Part shown: piece by piece, positions 47,106 through 57,785 of the stretch
Layout: the number at the start of each line of letters is the position of its first letter
Numbering within the stretch: position 1 is the stretch's first letter
Assembly: GCA_006937955.1 (NCBI GenBank)
Contig: SSNP01000031.1
Coordinates: 3,740,440-3,804,439 of the forward strand
Direction: 5' to 3'
DNA length: 64,000 nt
From: Pachypanchax playfairii
Lineage: Eukaryota > Chordata > Actinopteri > Cyprinodontiformes > Aplocheilidae
Made by a program: the position numbers and the translations under genes
The notes under the pieces: generated by a model
Told to the model about the DNA's origin: nothing
The model's database searches: none
The model's input: only the letters and a program-made list of their open reading frames with translations

Positions 47106-47591
47106 TCTCAGAAATAGAGGTACGAGACAAGAACATTTTTGTACCTATAGGTAAATTGTTCCCTCAAAAGTACAATATTGGTCTTTAAAAGGTCAGAAAT
47201 GCCCCTCTGAGGGTTAAAATGGATATAAAGTACAAATTTGTACCATTTCAACTGCACCTACAAGGGTACAAGAATTTGTACCCTTCTTGTCGCTGGGGGT
47301 GTACCCTGTAGTCCAGGTCCATTTTTGTACCTTATGAAGTTTTTCCACTAAAACAGTAAAATTACACCACATTTTGAAGTCTAAAACCAACATTCTGAAA
47401 CATAATATTGAAAATGATGGATGAAACTTAATAAAATGGAGATTAACCAGCCTTGGCCAGGGTTGCAGGTTCAGTTGAAATGGTACAAATTTGTACTTTA
47501 TATCAATTTGAACCCTCAGAGGGGCATTTCTGATTTTTAAAGACCAATATTGTACTTTTGCGGGAACAATTTACCTATAGGTACAAAAATG

Positions 47592-49196
47592 TACAGTGGG
47601 GCAAAAAAGTATTTAGTCAGCCACCAATTGTGTAAGTTCTCCCACTTAAAAAGATCAGAGAGGCCTGTAATTTTCATCATAGGTATACCTCAACTATGAG
47701 AGACAAATGAGGAAAAAAAATCCAGAAAATCACATTGTCTGATTTTTAAAGAATTTATTTGCAAATTATGGTGGAAAATAAGTATTTGGTCAATAACAAA
47801 AGTTAATCTCAATACTTTGTTATATAGCCTTTGTTGGCAATGACAGAGGTCAAACGTTTTCTGTAAGTCTTCACAAGGTTTTCACACACTGTTGCTGGTA
47901 TTTTGGCCCATTCCTCCATGCAGATCTCCTCTAGAGCAGTGATGTTTTGGGGCTGACGCTGGGCAACACGGACTTTCAACTCCCTCCAGAGATTTTCTAT
48001 GGGGTTGAGATCTGGAGACTGGCTAGGCCACTCCAGGACCTTGAAATGCTTCTTACGAAGCCACTCCTTCGTTGCCCGGGCGGTGTGTTTGGGATCATTG
48101 TCATGCTGAAAGACCCAGCCACGTCTCATTTTCAATGCCCTTGCTGATGGAAGGAGGTTTTCACTCAAAATCTTACGATACATGGCCCCATTCATTCTTT
48201 CCTTTACACGGATCAGTCGTCCTGGTCCCCTTGCAGAAAAACAGCCCCAAAGCATGATGTTTCCACCCCCATGCTTTACAGTAGGTATGGTGTTCTTTGG
48301 ATCCAACTCAGCATTCTTTCCCCTCCAAACACAACAAGTTGAGTTTCTACCAAAAAGTTCTATTTTGGTTTCATCTGACCATATGATGTTCTCCCAATCC
48401 TCTTCTGGATCATCCAAATGCTCTCTAGCAAACCGCAGACGGGCCTGGACGTGTCCTGGCTTCAGCAGGGGGACACGTCTGGCACTGCAGGATTTGAGTC
48501 CCTGGCGGCGTAGTGTGTTACTGATGGTAGCCTTTGTTACTTTGGTCCCAGCTCTCTGCAGGTCATTCACTAGGTCCCTCCGTGTGGTTCTGGGATTTTT
48601 GCTCACCGTTCTTGTGATCATTTTGACCCCACGGGGTGAGATCTTGTGTGGAGCCCCAGATCGAGAGAGATTATCAGTGGTCTTGTATGTCTTCCATTTT
48701 CTAATAATTGCTCCCACAGTTGATTTCTTCACACCAAGCTGCTTACCTATTGCAGATTCAGTCTTCCCAGCCTGGTGAAGGTCTACAATTTTGTTTCTGG
48801 TGTCCTTTGACAGCTCTTTGGTCTTGGCTATAGTGGAGTTTGGAGCGTGACTGTTTGAGGTTGTGGACAGGTGTCTTTTATACTGATAACGAGTTCACAC
48901 AGGTGCCATTAATACAGGTAACGAGTGGAGGACCGAGGAGCCTCTTAAAGAAGTTACAGGTCTGTGAAAGCCAGAAATCTTACTTGTTTGTAGGTGACCA
49001 AATACTTATTTTCCACCATAATTTGCAAATAAATTCTTTAAAAATCAGACAATGTGATTTTCTGGATTTTTTTTCCTCATTTTGTCTCTCATAGTTGAGG
49101 TATACCTATGATGAAAATTACAGGCCTCTCTGATCTTTTTAAGTGGGAGAACTTACACAATTGGTGGCTGACTAAATACTTGTTTGCCCCACTGTA
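47592..49196 (-). mobile_element. Full-length Tc1-like transposon, 1601 bp
   Basis: TA target duplications at 47592-47593 and 49195-49196 flank CAGTGGGGCAAAAAAGTATT and its inverse (ending GTTTGCCCCACTG). Long inverted repeats of about 200 bp surround one minus-strand transposase gene. The repeats remain very similar, so the insertion is fairly young. The ends and protein are of the fish group with CAGTGGGGCAAA ends that includes the Passport-like elements (family name from memory). Confidence 0.92.
47809..48831 (-). pseudogene. Tc1 transposase, 340 codons open but start codon ATA
   Basis: The minus-strand frame from 48831 to the stop at 47809 is uninterrupted for 340 codons, the usual length. 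The catalytic triad falls at D153 (WSDETK), D244 (HDNDPKH) and E279 (NPIENLW), the same numbering as in Sleeping Beauty. The N-terminal paired-type helix-turn-helix DNA-binding region is present (SGAPHK hinge, then TISNTLRRQGL). The only obvious defect is at the first codon: ATA (plus strand TAT at 48829-48831), followed by the expected AKTKELS. The next in-frame candidates are a GTG at codon 34 and later ATGs, which would remove part of the DNA-binding domain. It would catalyse cut-and-paste transposition at TA. Missense differences from active relatives cannot be judged here. Confidence 0.9.
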
Positions 49197-49226
49197 CTTG
49201 TCTTGTACCTCTATTTCTGAGACTGT

Positions 49227-49515
49227 GTGTCTCAGGTGGTGGAGCGGGTTGTCTGGTTGAGGGTCACTGGCTCAAATCCCCGCTCCGCCTTTGGGTAAGA
49301 CACTTCACCCATCCTGCCTGTTTGGTGGTGGTCGGAGGGTCTGGTGGTGCCTGGCAACCTCACCTCTGTCAGTGTGTGTCCCTGGACAGCTTTGGCTACA
49401 ACGTGTGTCCAATTTCTCACCACCAAACGTGTGTGTGTGTGTGAATGACATACTGTAGTGTAAAGCGCTTTGGAGGTCATCTGACTTAAGAAATGCGCTA
49501 TACTATATATACAAT
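49227..49515 (+). repeat. tRNA-derived SINE
   Basis: Starts TCAGGTGGTGGAGCGGG with a box B-like CACTGGCTCAAATCCCCGC at about 49270, then a body with GGTAAGACACTTCACCCA and a tail with AAAGCGCTTTGGAGGTC. It abuts the foldback element. Same family as 54.77-55.1 kb. Confidence 0.65.
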
Positions 49516-49915
49516 ATATACAGTACATTTTACCTTTTTTTTTAAAACCAAATTGCTTTCTGCAAAGAAGTGATTGTACCATTTAAGTATTTAATTATAT
49601 TTCAATAGTTGCATAAAATAGTATTTGATCATGTCATTATTTAACAGTTTGTTTGAACTCCAAGATTGACCTAAACTCCAAACACACACAGAACCAGAGA
49701 ATCAGATGCAGTGATTTTAATATTTGCAGTGCTAAGGGTAATATACAACGATGACGAATGTACAAGGCTGCTGGAGGGAGAACTGGAACAGATGCTGGGC
49801 ACAGACGAAGTCCTGGCCGTGGAGGAGATAGAGGTTAGTGACAGATCCTTCCAGAGTAAAGGTGATAAGCTGCGGTGTGCTAGGAATGTGCTCTTTAAAC
49901 TCACGGAGGTAAAGG
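49516..49915. other. Unassigned; possible exon-like block
   Basis: A plus-strand frame crosses 49735-49915 with an acidic, helix-like peptide (DDECTRLLEGELEQML). ATTTGCAG at about 49728 could be an acceptor and GAG|GTTAGT at about 49831 a donor. I know no matching protein; it may be a piece of a retroelement. The frame continues into a stray Tc1 fragment, so its 3' end is not natural. Confidence 0.25.
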
Positions 49916-50157
49916 TAGAGCAGTGATGTTTTGGGGCTGACGCTGGGCAACACGGACTTTCAACTCCCTCCAGAGATTTTCTATGGGGTTGAGATCTGGA
50001 GACTGGCTAGGCCACTCCAGGACCTTGAAATGCTTCTTACGAAGCCACTCCTTCGTTGCCCGGGTGGTGTGTTTGGGATCATTGTCATGCTGAAAGACCC
50101 AGCCACGTCTCATTTTCAATGCCCTTGCTGATGGAAGGAGGTTTTCACTCAAAATCT
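49916..50157 (-). mobile_element. Stray 242-bp internal piece of the Tc1 transposase
   Basis: Positions 49916-50157 equal 47932-48173 without indels and, by eye, with one substitution (GGGTGG for GGGCGG). No terminal repeat or TA duplication borders it; the flanks are unrelated. Its translation includes HDNDPKH and NPIENLW but is not a gene. Either a deleted second insertion or a copied patch. Confidence 0.85.
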
Positions 50158-51764
50158 GGTGCTGGTGATGTTTGAGGAAGGGTCCAGGGAACCAGCAGTG
50201 GTGGTGATGATCCAGAGGCAGAGGGGGTGAGACGAGATCAAGTGTGCGTTGATGAATCCACAGGAGGTGTTGAGGCAGGGGTGGATTCCAGAGGGGACAA
50301 GAGACAGACAGGGAAGCCAGGCAGGGGAGATGGTCGTGGGACACACGACTTCAGGAACCCGTGGCAAGAGAGTCCTCCTGACTGAGAGAAGGGAAGGAGA
50401 AGGCAGGTTAAACACGAGTATAAATAATCACTTTCAGAACACTAGTTCAGGCCACATGTTACCACGTAAAGGTTGTGGAACAAACTGGCGTCCGTCTCTT
50501 CTTCTTCTTCGTTTTATGGCGGGTGGCAACCAACTCATCGGTGCATTTCCGCCACCACTGCATGGGAGTGTGAGTCGGAATGTGGAGTACCTTCTTTATT
50601 TATACCCCTTACTAAATTCTATTTATTACCCCACTTTTACATAAAAATTCCAACACTAACCTATACACCTCTATTCCCCCACTTAATAACTGTTTTAAAC
50701 TAAACTCCCTATATCCCCTACCTTTTAACTTATCTTCTAACATTTTCCTTTACCTTGAATATGTCCTACAGGCATCCGTCTCTAGTTCCTCCTCTGCTTA
50801 AATACCCAGCTCTCCTGAGCTGGGTAACGAGCCACACCTGCAGTCACTCATCAGCTGCTGCCACGCCCTGCAATGACAATTAGTCCAAAATACAAACACC
50901 ACACACCAGCTGCTGAGATCCTGACAGATCAAATGAATGTTATGTTCATTTGTACATCAACAGTATGTTTCCAGGGCAGTTTGGTTTTTCTTTAGTCTTT
51001 TGAAAAAATGACAGACATTTTTCAAAATCTTACTATCTGAGAAAACCCATGATACAGTAAATATACATTTCATGGGGTGGGGGGGGTGGGGTTGTTTGTA
51101 TGCCAGAATTAATTCAGATATATACCTGTGTGTTTGTTTGCAGTGGTGGTCTGATTTACAGTAATAGTTCTGGACTGTTACTGTATTACTGGTTGATTGG
51201 AAGTGAAACGATTTCCCAGAGACATTTAATGTGTTTGACTGTTCTGGTTTGTCCTTGTGATTCTAATTTACTTTGACAGATGCACAAAGGTTCTTATTGA
51301 CATTCCACTCAAAAGTGTCACCCTAACCCTAACCAACCTAGTAAAGTTCCAGCAAACTCATAAAGCCTACAATTAAAAAGAGAGTTGGCTAATGAGTACA
51401 GTTCTGTAAAGTGTGGGGGAAGATGTTTGTGGGTTGGTGCAAAATGTAGTGGGTCATGAAATGAGTCAGCAGCAGATATGAGAATCTTTGCGTTTGCTGG
51501 ATGCTGTGTCATGATACTTTGAATCAGTGTCATTTTCTATACTAGAATATTCAGTTTGATTAATCCCTACATGGGATGTAACTTCAAAACCTCACTGAAG
51601 TGGCTAATCTCAAGTAAATCCTACCAATATCTAGAAAGAGCTGGACTAAAGGACAGAACTGAGGCTCATCATGGCAGCACAGGAGCAAGACCTGAACACC
51701 AGACTATAGAGGCTACCACACCAGATAAGGCCCCAGGTGTAGGCTGTGCAAAGGCCCCTAAGAC
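50158..51764. other. No gene; repeat fragments
   Basis: 50158-50400 is purine-rich (GAGGCAGGGG, AGACAGACAGGG) and may be part of a retroelement. 50485-50580 carries TTCTTCTTCTTCG-TTTTATGGCGG and GGTGGCAACCAACTC, a frequent fish repeat start. 50760-50935 has CTCCTGAGCTGGGTAACGAG. G-rich run at 51077-51098. No gene. Confidence 0.4.
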
Positions 51765-51850
51765 AATCAGAATCAAGCTTTATTCGCCAAGTATCATTTG
51801 CACAATACAAGGAGTTTGACTTGAAAGAGAGCACAACACTTTCTCGCCAA
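51765..51850 (+). repeat. Common fish repeat (TCAAGCTTTATTCGCCAAGT)
   Basis: TCAGAATCAAGCTTTATTCG followed by ACAATACAAGGAGTTTGACTT, a frequent interspersed sequence of fish genomes related to the form with CTTTATTGGCCAAGT. Confidence 0.5.
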
Positions 51851-51899
51851 GGCTGTCATTTTTGGCGCCGGTTTCAATCCAGCACGTAACTGCAGGGTG

Positions 51900-52369
51900 T
51901 AAAGTTGGATTCATACTAACGCAAAGGCAGATGTGCTCCGACACAGCGGCGTACTGACGGAGCCAGTTTCTGTTCATACTACCCCGATTCTGTTGCAAAA
52001 AAATTCTCCGCCAGGACAGCAGGTTCCTTACTTAGAGGTCTCCCGGTGGTTTTTGTGTGGTTCCAACCACGAGAGGAACAAATAAAAATCAGGGACTTTA
52101 CAGCCACCGGCGTCGCCACTGCTGTCCTTCAGACCTCTTTTAATGTGGAAAAATTTGTCTTTAAGACTGTCAACACTCGCGCTGTTTACTAAAGGGAAGC
52201 TACGTCGTGCCGGAAATGATGTTAGGTTGTTTGGCTGACCAATCACGTCATCCGACACGGCAGTCGGAAAGTTGGAAAATAGAGCGTGACTCTAACCGGC
52301 CATCCGAGACAGTTGGAGAGCCCATACGACATTGTATCATGGCGGTGCATTAGTATGAATCCATCTTAA
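51900..52369. mobile_element. MITE with TTGGATTCATACTAAYGC ends
   Basis: AAAGTTGGATTCATACTAACGC on the left is inverted at the right (GCATTAGTATGAATCCATCTT, ending about 52367). TTAA follows on the right, but the left neighbour is GTAA, so the target duplication is unclear; a PIF/Harbinger 3-bp site is possible. No gene inside. Confidence 0.55.
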
Positions 52370-52861
52370 GATCCTGACAGGGAAAGCAGACATGGAGCAT
52401 CATAACCAAGTGGCGGGCATAGTGCACTGGAACATCTGTGCAGAGTATGGACTGGAAACCCCATGGTCAAAGTGGGAAACACCTCTAAAGGGGTTAGAGA
52501 GACCACCTGCAGAGGACAAGATTTTTCTCATTCAAATGGAGGAGAAAGTGTGTCCAAACTTTTGACTAGTATTGTAGTATAAATGTATATGTGTGTCAGT
52601 GTGCTGCAGCTAACTGAAGAGACGGGTGACCTTCAGATTATTTAGTCAGAATGCTGTTACATTTGAAACACATTAAAATATGAAGATAAACTCAATGGTC
52701 ACTCTGTTAAACAGGCAAAATTCAACAAATTAGCTAAATGTCCTATTAGCCTATTCTAATAATATCACACTGATAGAATGCTAATAAGCTGTCTGCTGCA
52801 GCTGATGATAAATGTGTTTCACGTAAAAAATATTCTAATTAAAATAATGACAGCTAAGTCA
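52370..52861. other. No gene; LINE-like tail possible
   Basis: 52372-52510 (GGGAAAGCAGACATGGAGCA, CAAGTGGCGGGCATAGTGCA) could be an old retroelement piece, since a frame-broken stretch reads like a LINE with CAGAGTATGGACTGG. The rest is AT-rich. Not assigned. Confidence 0.3.
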
Positions 52862-53116
52862 TTACCTCCGCCGAGGAGGTAATGTTTTCATCAGAGTTTG
52901 TTTGTCTGTTAGCAGGATAACTCAAAAACTAATGGACGGATTTTGATAAAATTTTCAGGAAAGGTCAGAAATGACCCAAGAAAGAATTGATTAGATTTTG
53001 GGGGTGATCTGGATTACCGACTGGATCCAGGAAATTTTTAAAGGATACGGACGTAGTACTTTCTACAAAATGTCCACTTGGCGGAGGTCTGCGCTCTCTG
53101 AGTGCTTTTCTAGTTC
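52862..53116 (+). repeat. Dispersed GGATAACTCAAAAACT repeat, most complete copy
   Basis: Runs from CCTCCGCCGAGGAGGTAATG to GGCGGAGGTCTGCGCTCTC. The two ends contain the complementary CCTCCGC and GCGGAGG. It keeps an uninterrupted TTTTTAAAGGATACGG site that is occupied by a MITE at 19.98 kb. Confidence 0.65.
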
Positions 53117-53205
53117 TACTATTTATTCTCATGCACTCATTGTCAACAGAAGTGTGGAAATCAATTGTAGGCAAGTTGTTAACTTGGTCAGTGAGATATT
53201 TGTAT

Positions 53206-53436
53206 AATAATAATAATAATTCAACTTTATTCATCTCACAATGGAGAAATTCACTTCTGCATTTAACCCATCCCGAGGGAGCAGGGGGCTGCTGGTGTCA
53301 CAGTGCCTGGGAGGCAGTTTGGGGTTCAGCATCTTGCCTAAGGATGCATCAACACATGGCTTGTCCAGGTCGGGGATCGAACCTCCAACCTCTTGATCTG
53401 AGGACGACCTCCTTCCCCCTTCGGCCACGGCCACCC
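53206..53436 (-). repeat. tRNA-derived SINE
   Basis: On the minus strand, the head from 53436 (GGGTGGCCGTGGCCGAAGG) has a box B GGTTCGATCCCCGAC at about 53375, a body with TAGGCAAGATGCTG, and an ATT-repeat tail at 53206-53220. Confidence 0.65.
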
Positions 53437-54773
53437 AAAGCTTTGAACTCCCCATCAGGGAATCAAACCCCGGTCTCCCACGTGACAGGCGGGGATACTC
53501 ACCACTAGGAGATAATGGTATGGTAATATGGTTAGATTGATTGTATTTATGGTTACGCTGCACTCCTCAGCTAAATACTGCACAATTTCACTATAAACCT
53601 ATCAGATATTTGAATTTAGCAGACTATAATCTGCATGACATCAGTTCCATAAAGCACATCCAGTTGGATGTGGATTCCACAGAGTCCACATTGGAACAAA
53701 TCTGGTCAGATGAGGTCATATCTGAAATGTTTCTTCGATCCGTTTGCCAGAGGCGATTTAAATAAAGTGTAAAGTTCACATGCTGCAGTGAGGTCGGACC
53801 TTTACTTTTAAATTCTGCAACAGATAACAATGAACCGTCTGTGTTGCGGGGTGAACTGGAACAATACAGTCTGCACAGCAGCTAAAGACCACAGACTGTC
53901 CTCTGATAAATCTCCCAGCATGCTGTTCAATAAATTCTCCTGTTACTGTTTAAGAGAATACATGAATGTTACCTAATATATTTGAACAAGCGTGTGATGT
54001 AGATAATCATTTTAACTGCTGTTCAGATGGAGAATCAGACCTTGAATTCTCTGCATACTAGAGCTGGGTGATACGGCCTAAAAATAAAATCTCTGATTTG
54101 ATTTTTTTTTTATTCGATTTACGATTTTTTTTCTGACCCTCCCCAAAAACTTTTTAAGGAAGGTAATGAGTACCAACAGCAGACGACTTCAAGCGACCGC
54201 TTCTGTGTATGTTCTCCACCGTGTCCCTTCCTCTCATATGCGGTACCTTGTGCAAAGGATTCAGCTACAGTTAGCCGTTTTTAGCTAAGGGTTGTTGGTC
54301 ACTGCAGTTTTGTTCGTCTCAGAGCGACTGGTGTTTTTCATGTTCGGCTGGATGTCTCTGTTTCAGGTGTTGGTATGAGTTTGTGGTGCTGCTTTAAGGC
54401 AAATGTTGCAGCGTGGGGGTCTCGTGCTGCACGTCTGTCGCAGTAAACCCAAACCAATTCCAAACAACACATGATTTTATTCCTTTCTTGGGAACTTCCC
54501 TCTCTCACTGGCAGCCATGTTGTTGATTGCTGTTGCTGTTTTGTGTGTGCTTTAATGTTGTTGTTGTTGTCGCTTGCTGCCATGTGAAAATAAGGCTACG
54601 GAAGCTCCAGGGAGTCAAAAATGCACCATTACACAAAAACTCGATTTACTTATTTTTTAAATCGCCCACAACAAAAAAATGTGAATTAATTATTTATCTC
54701 TCAGGCCTACCGCAGACCGGTATTAGCTTTGATGATATCCAACCACTGTATTGGACTGGTGACCTGTCCAGGT
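53437..54773. other. No gene recognised
   Basis: 53.4-53.5 kb may be a further tRNA-like SINE head (GGGTTTGATTCCCTGATGG on the minus strand). The rest is AT-rich with poly-T near 54110. Frames at 53541-53830 and 54338-54988 lack domains. Confidence 0.4.
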
Positions 54774-55105
54774 GTAAATGGTCTGCACTTGTATCGCACC
54801 TTTCAAGTCAAAGGACACAAAGTGCTTCACACTACAGTTTGTCATTCACCCATTTACACACACACACGTTTGGTGGTGATAAACACACATGTTGTAGATA
54901 CAGCTGTCCCGGGACACACGCTGACGAAGACGAGGCTGCCAGACACCACCAAACCCTCCGACCACCACCAAACAGGCAAAGTGGGTGAAGTGTCTTGCCC
55001 AATGACACAACGGCAAAGCAATTTTTTCCGGAGAGAACGGGATTCGAGCCAGTGAAATTTACGGGTAGTGTGGTCTATGTCCCCTCTGCCCCCCCACACC
55101 CCACT
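54774..55105 (-). repeat. tRNA-derived SINE, same family as 49.2 kb
   Basis: On the minus strand the box B-like CACTGGCTCGAATCCCG (about 55035-55051) matches that of the 49.2 kb copy, followed by GGGCAAGACACTTCACCCAC and the GGTGGTCGGAGGG stretch. The tail at 54774 reads TACAAGTGCAGACC. Confidence 0.6.
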
Positions 55106-55572
55106 TGGTGACACTACTGCACATAATGCAATATTAATAAACAGCTGGACCACTCTTGAATCTGTGCTCAGAAAAAGCCAATAAGAGCTTTGTAATCTCT
55201 CTTTCTTCTATAATATTAATAAACTGCACATGTTTATTTCCTTTCCTGAGTCACCATCTCATCGCAGCCTCCACATAGTTAATATGGAATGTGGAGTTAT
55301 GCCAGTTTGCAGAGACCCTCTCTCTGTGCAGCCAGTCAGACTCATCCTAATGAGTCATGCTTGGTAATAAATCATGACACATGTTCTAGGTTTCTGTAGC
55401 GATTCCTGTCAGTCTCACACCGACACCCCTCTGTGACTCTTACAGGAATAAAAAGAGGAAATTTCCAGGAAAGCTGTTAATGAACCTCTCATAGCTCGTC
55501 AAATCAACTGTTCTTCTCTTCTGCATCAAGTGTTGTTAAAGCTCAGTGAGAGGCATTCTATATAAAATCTAC
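55106..55572. other. No gene recognised
   Basis: Nothing recognised. AT-rich to mixed sequence. Confidence 0.45.
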
Positions 55573-56558
55573 CTTTTAAACAGTGGTGGACAGTAACGGA
55601 GTACATTTACTCAAGTACTGTACTTAAGTATATTTTTTTAGTATCTGTACTTTACTTGAGTATTTATTTCTTTGGAAACTTATGACTTTCACTCCACTAC
55701 ATTTTACAGAAAAATATTGTACTTTTGACTCCACTACATTTCCAGGAAGCTCCTCGTTACTCGTTTCTTTTAGGCTCAACATAACTTTTTAATCATCCGT
55801 TTGGTGTTTTTTCTTTTCTAAAATGTAATTGGCCATATGCTGTGCTCTTCACGGAAGGGAGCCAATCACAGTCACCGACTCACCGCCCACTCTTAGGGAT
55901 GTATTATCCTGCGTAGCGAACTCTCCCGCTTGCATTCAAACATTGCTCAGAGATGGAGACGGTTGACGAAGGACCAGAGGATAAACTAGCCCACCCATGG
56001 CTTTATCTTAATTCTATGTTCGAGATTTTTGGTATTAAAAATAGTTCAGCCAGGTATTAAGCTAGATTCATCTCTTCAGAACATTCATTGTTCAAGCTTC
56101 TTTGCTGAATGTACAACCAGACTTCAACAATCTGTTACTGTAGTTTCCTCTCCAATGTCAAGTTGTTGCTGTTGACACACACATGCACTTTTACAAACTG
56201 TGTTGGAATGTTTAAGTGTTAAAGACAATAGTTGTCCTTATTGTTTTATTGCATTTTTATGTTTTACAAGTGGTATTGTTTTTTTGTAGCAGTGTTTCTA
56301 CATGTACAATGTCAATGGGTAATTTCAGAGTTACAAGGTTCTGTAAAAGCGCTCAAAATAAATTGATGTACTGAATATTACATGTACTTTTTACTTTTGA
56401 ATACTTGAGTATTTTTTAAAGTAAGTACTTTAGTGCTTTGACTTAAGTAAATTTTTGCTAAGCAACTTCTACTTGTACTTGAGTAAGATTTGACCATGAG
56501 TATCAATACTTTGACTCAAGTACTGGAGTTGAGTACTTCGTCCACCACTGCTTTTAAA
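55573..56558 (+). mobile_element. hAT element with perfect 8-bp target duplication
   Basis: CTTTTAAA at 55573-55580 and again at 56551-56558 flank a 970-bp element with ends CAGTGGTGGACAG and (inverted) CCACCACTG. Eight-base duplications and CAGTGG ends define hAT elements. Subterminal regions are full of ACTTGAGTA/TACTCAAGTA motifs, likely transposase-binding repeats. It holds a remnant of the first coding exon of a BED-finger transposase, so it is a deletion derivative. Confidence 0.88.
55953..56060 (+). pseudogene. hAT transposase first-exon remnant (BED start)
   Basis: ATG at 55953 opens 35 codons ending in TAA at 56058. The peptide has HPWLYLNSMFEIF, like the HPWPYL start of hAT BED fingers; CAG|GTATTA at 56051 is a possible old donor. 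No Cys-His part follows. Confidence 0.5.
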
Positions 56559-57544
56559 ACACATTATACCTGTTTCTTCAAAGATTTTCCATTTGAACCA
56601 AAATACAGATTTACTCAAAAATGACAATATCATGGGATGCTTGAAGCTCTGAGCTGCAGCTTATAATAAGACCATCATGTTTTATAGACTGTTTACGGTA
56701 AGAACCTGAAACATGTGCTTTTTGTTCTGCGTCTATGTTTATCTGGAATTTATTTGGGTCAGTGCTGTCACACTGTTCAGTGTTCTGGTTTCATAGCTCA
56801 TCAAATCCATGTGTGGTTTAGTTTTACACACCAGATCTCCTCAGATTTGACCCTTTTTTCCAACTCTAAGAGTTTGTCTGTGAGATGAAGCAGTAGTTTT
56901 TAAATATTTGCAAGTTTATATATATAAAGTCACAGAATTTGGGTTTTATCTAGTTAATTCAGTAGCTGTTCACATTATCATTCAGATTTTTTTGGAAATG
57001 GGTGAAAGTGTTTTTTTTTGTTTTGTTTTTTAGAAAATTCATGAAGAAATATGATTTGATGAAAATCCCTCAATGAGAAATCTGCTTGCACGTGAACCTT
57101 TGAAGAAAAAACAAAAACGGGACGTGTTGAGGTTTAGGAAACTGCATTATGTCCATTTGCCTTCAGAAAATGCCGAGCAATGCCACTGGCTCAGAACTAG
57201 CAGAGATCTGCGGGACCGAGGTAAATTATCTTCTGTCTGCAGCGGTCTGCCCAGAATTATGACCAAAAAGACCAAATTATCAAATTATGTGGAATCAAGG
57301 CTAAGTGTGTTTTGGAAAAATGGCAGCAGGTTCTTGGAATTTTGTAGCCAAGACTTTAAACATTTAGCTGTAGCAGTTGATAACCCAAAATCTGGAGAGC
57401 ATTCCGAGCAGGAAACACTGGAGCAGAGAGGAGGTTCCTCTTGGATCAAATGCTGCATTTCAATTGAATTTGGAGATTTGATCAGAATTAATGTTGCCTG
57501 AGAAAACCAAGCTGATACTTTTCAAATAATAATAACATGATCAG
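56559..57544. other. No certain gene; one unexplained open frame
   Basis: A plus-strand ATG frame of 142 codons (57073-57501) is longer than most chance frames here. The peptide is basic at its start (LKKKQKRDVLRFRKLHYVHL) and has no domain I recognise. It lies directly before LINE debris and may be part of an unrecognised retroelement or chance. The rest is AT-rich. Confidence 0.3.
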
Positions 57545-57785
57545 CAATGAGTCCATCAGAGGGACGACACATGTTAGATTAGAGACTGAGATGGTTTGAA
57601 CATGTACATTGGCGAGATAGTGAGTTTATTAGGAAAAACTGAGATGAGAACTACCAGGCAGGAGGTCTAGAGGAAGACCAGAGAGGAGATACATGGATGT
57701 AGTGAAGAAGGACATGAGGTTAGTTGGTATAAGAGAAGATGCAGAGGACAGATGGAGACGGATGACTCACTGTGGAAACAATACA
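57545..57785 (+). pseudogene. LINE C-terminal debris, RTE-like
   Basis: Frame pieces read GGLEEDQRGDTWM in one frame and MDVVKKDMRLVGIREDAED then RWRRMTHCG in another. The order RRFMDVVKEDM-VVGV-EEDAEDR-RWR is the extreme C-terminus of RTE-type fish LINEs. Highly degraded, with frameshifts. Confidence 0.5.

Larger units (their letters stand above)
47106..49222. mobile_element. Foldback element interrupted by a Tc1 transposon
   Basis: The left arm from TCTCAGAAATAGAGGTAC (47107) through GTACCTATAGGTAAATTG and AGTACAAATTTGTACC is repeated in inverse order in a right arm that begins near 47478 and, after removal of the Tc1 insertion at 47594-49194, ends at TACCTCTATTTCTGAGA (49222). Arms are about 170 bp with few differences; the element would be about 510 bp without the insertion. 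No gene of its own. Confidence 0.7.

Noticed and set aside
48182..48778. 198-codon plus-strand frame
   Set aside because: Antisense shadow of the Tc1 transposase.
47592..49196. Calling the transposase a normal functional CDS
   Set aside because: The first codon is ATA; the GTG 33 codons later that opens the reported frame is not a normal eukaryotic start.
49931..50344. Plus- and minus-strand frames as genes
   Set aside because: Translations of the stray Tc1 piece joined to unrelated flanks.
57073..57501. 142-codon ATG frame as a novel gene
   Set aside because: No domain, no splice or promoter support, and it borders LINE debris; noted only as unexplained.
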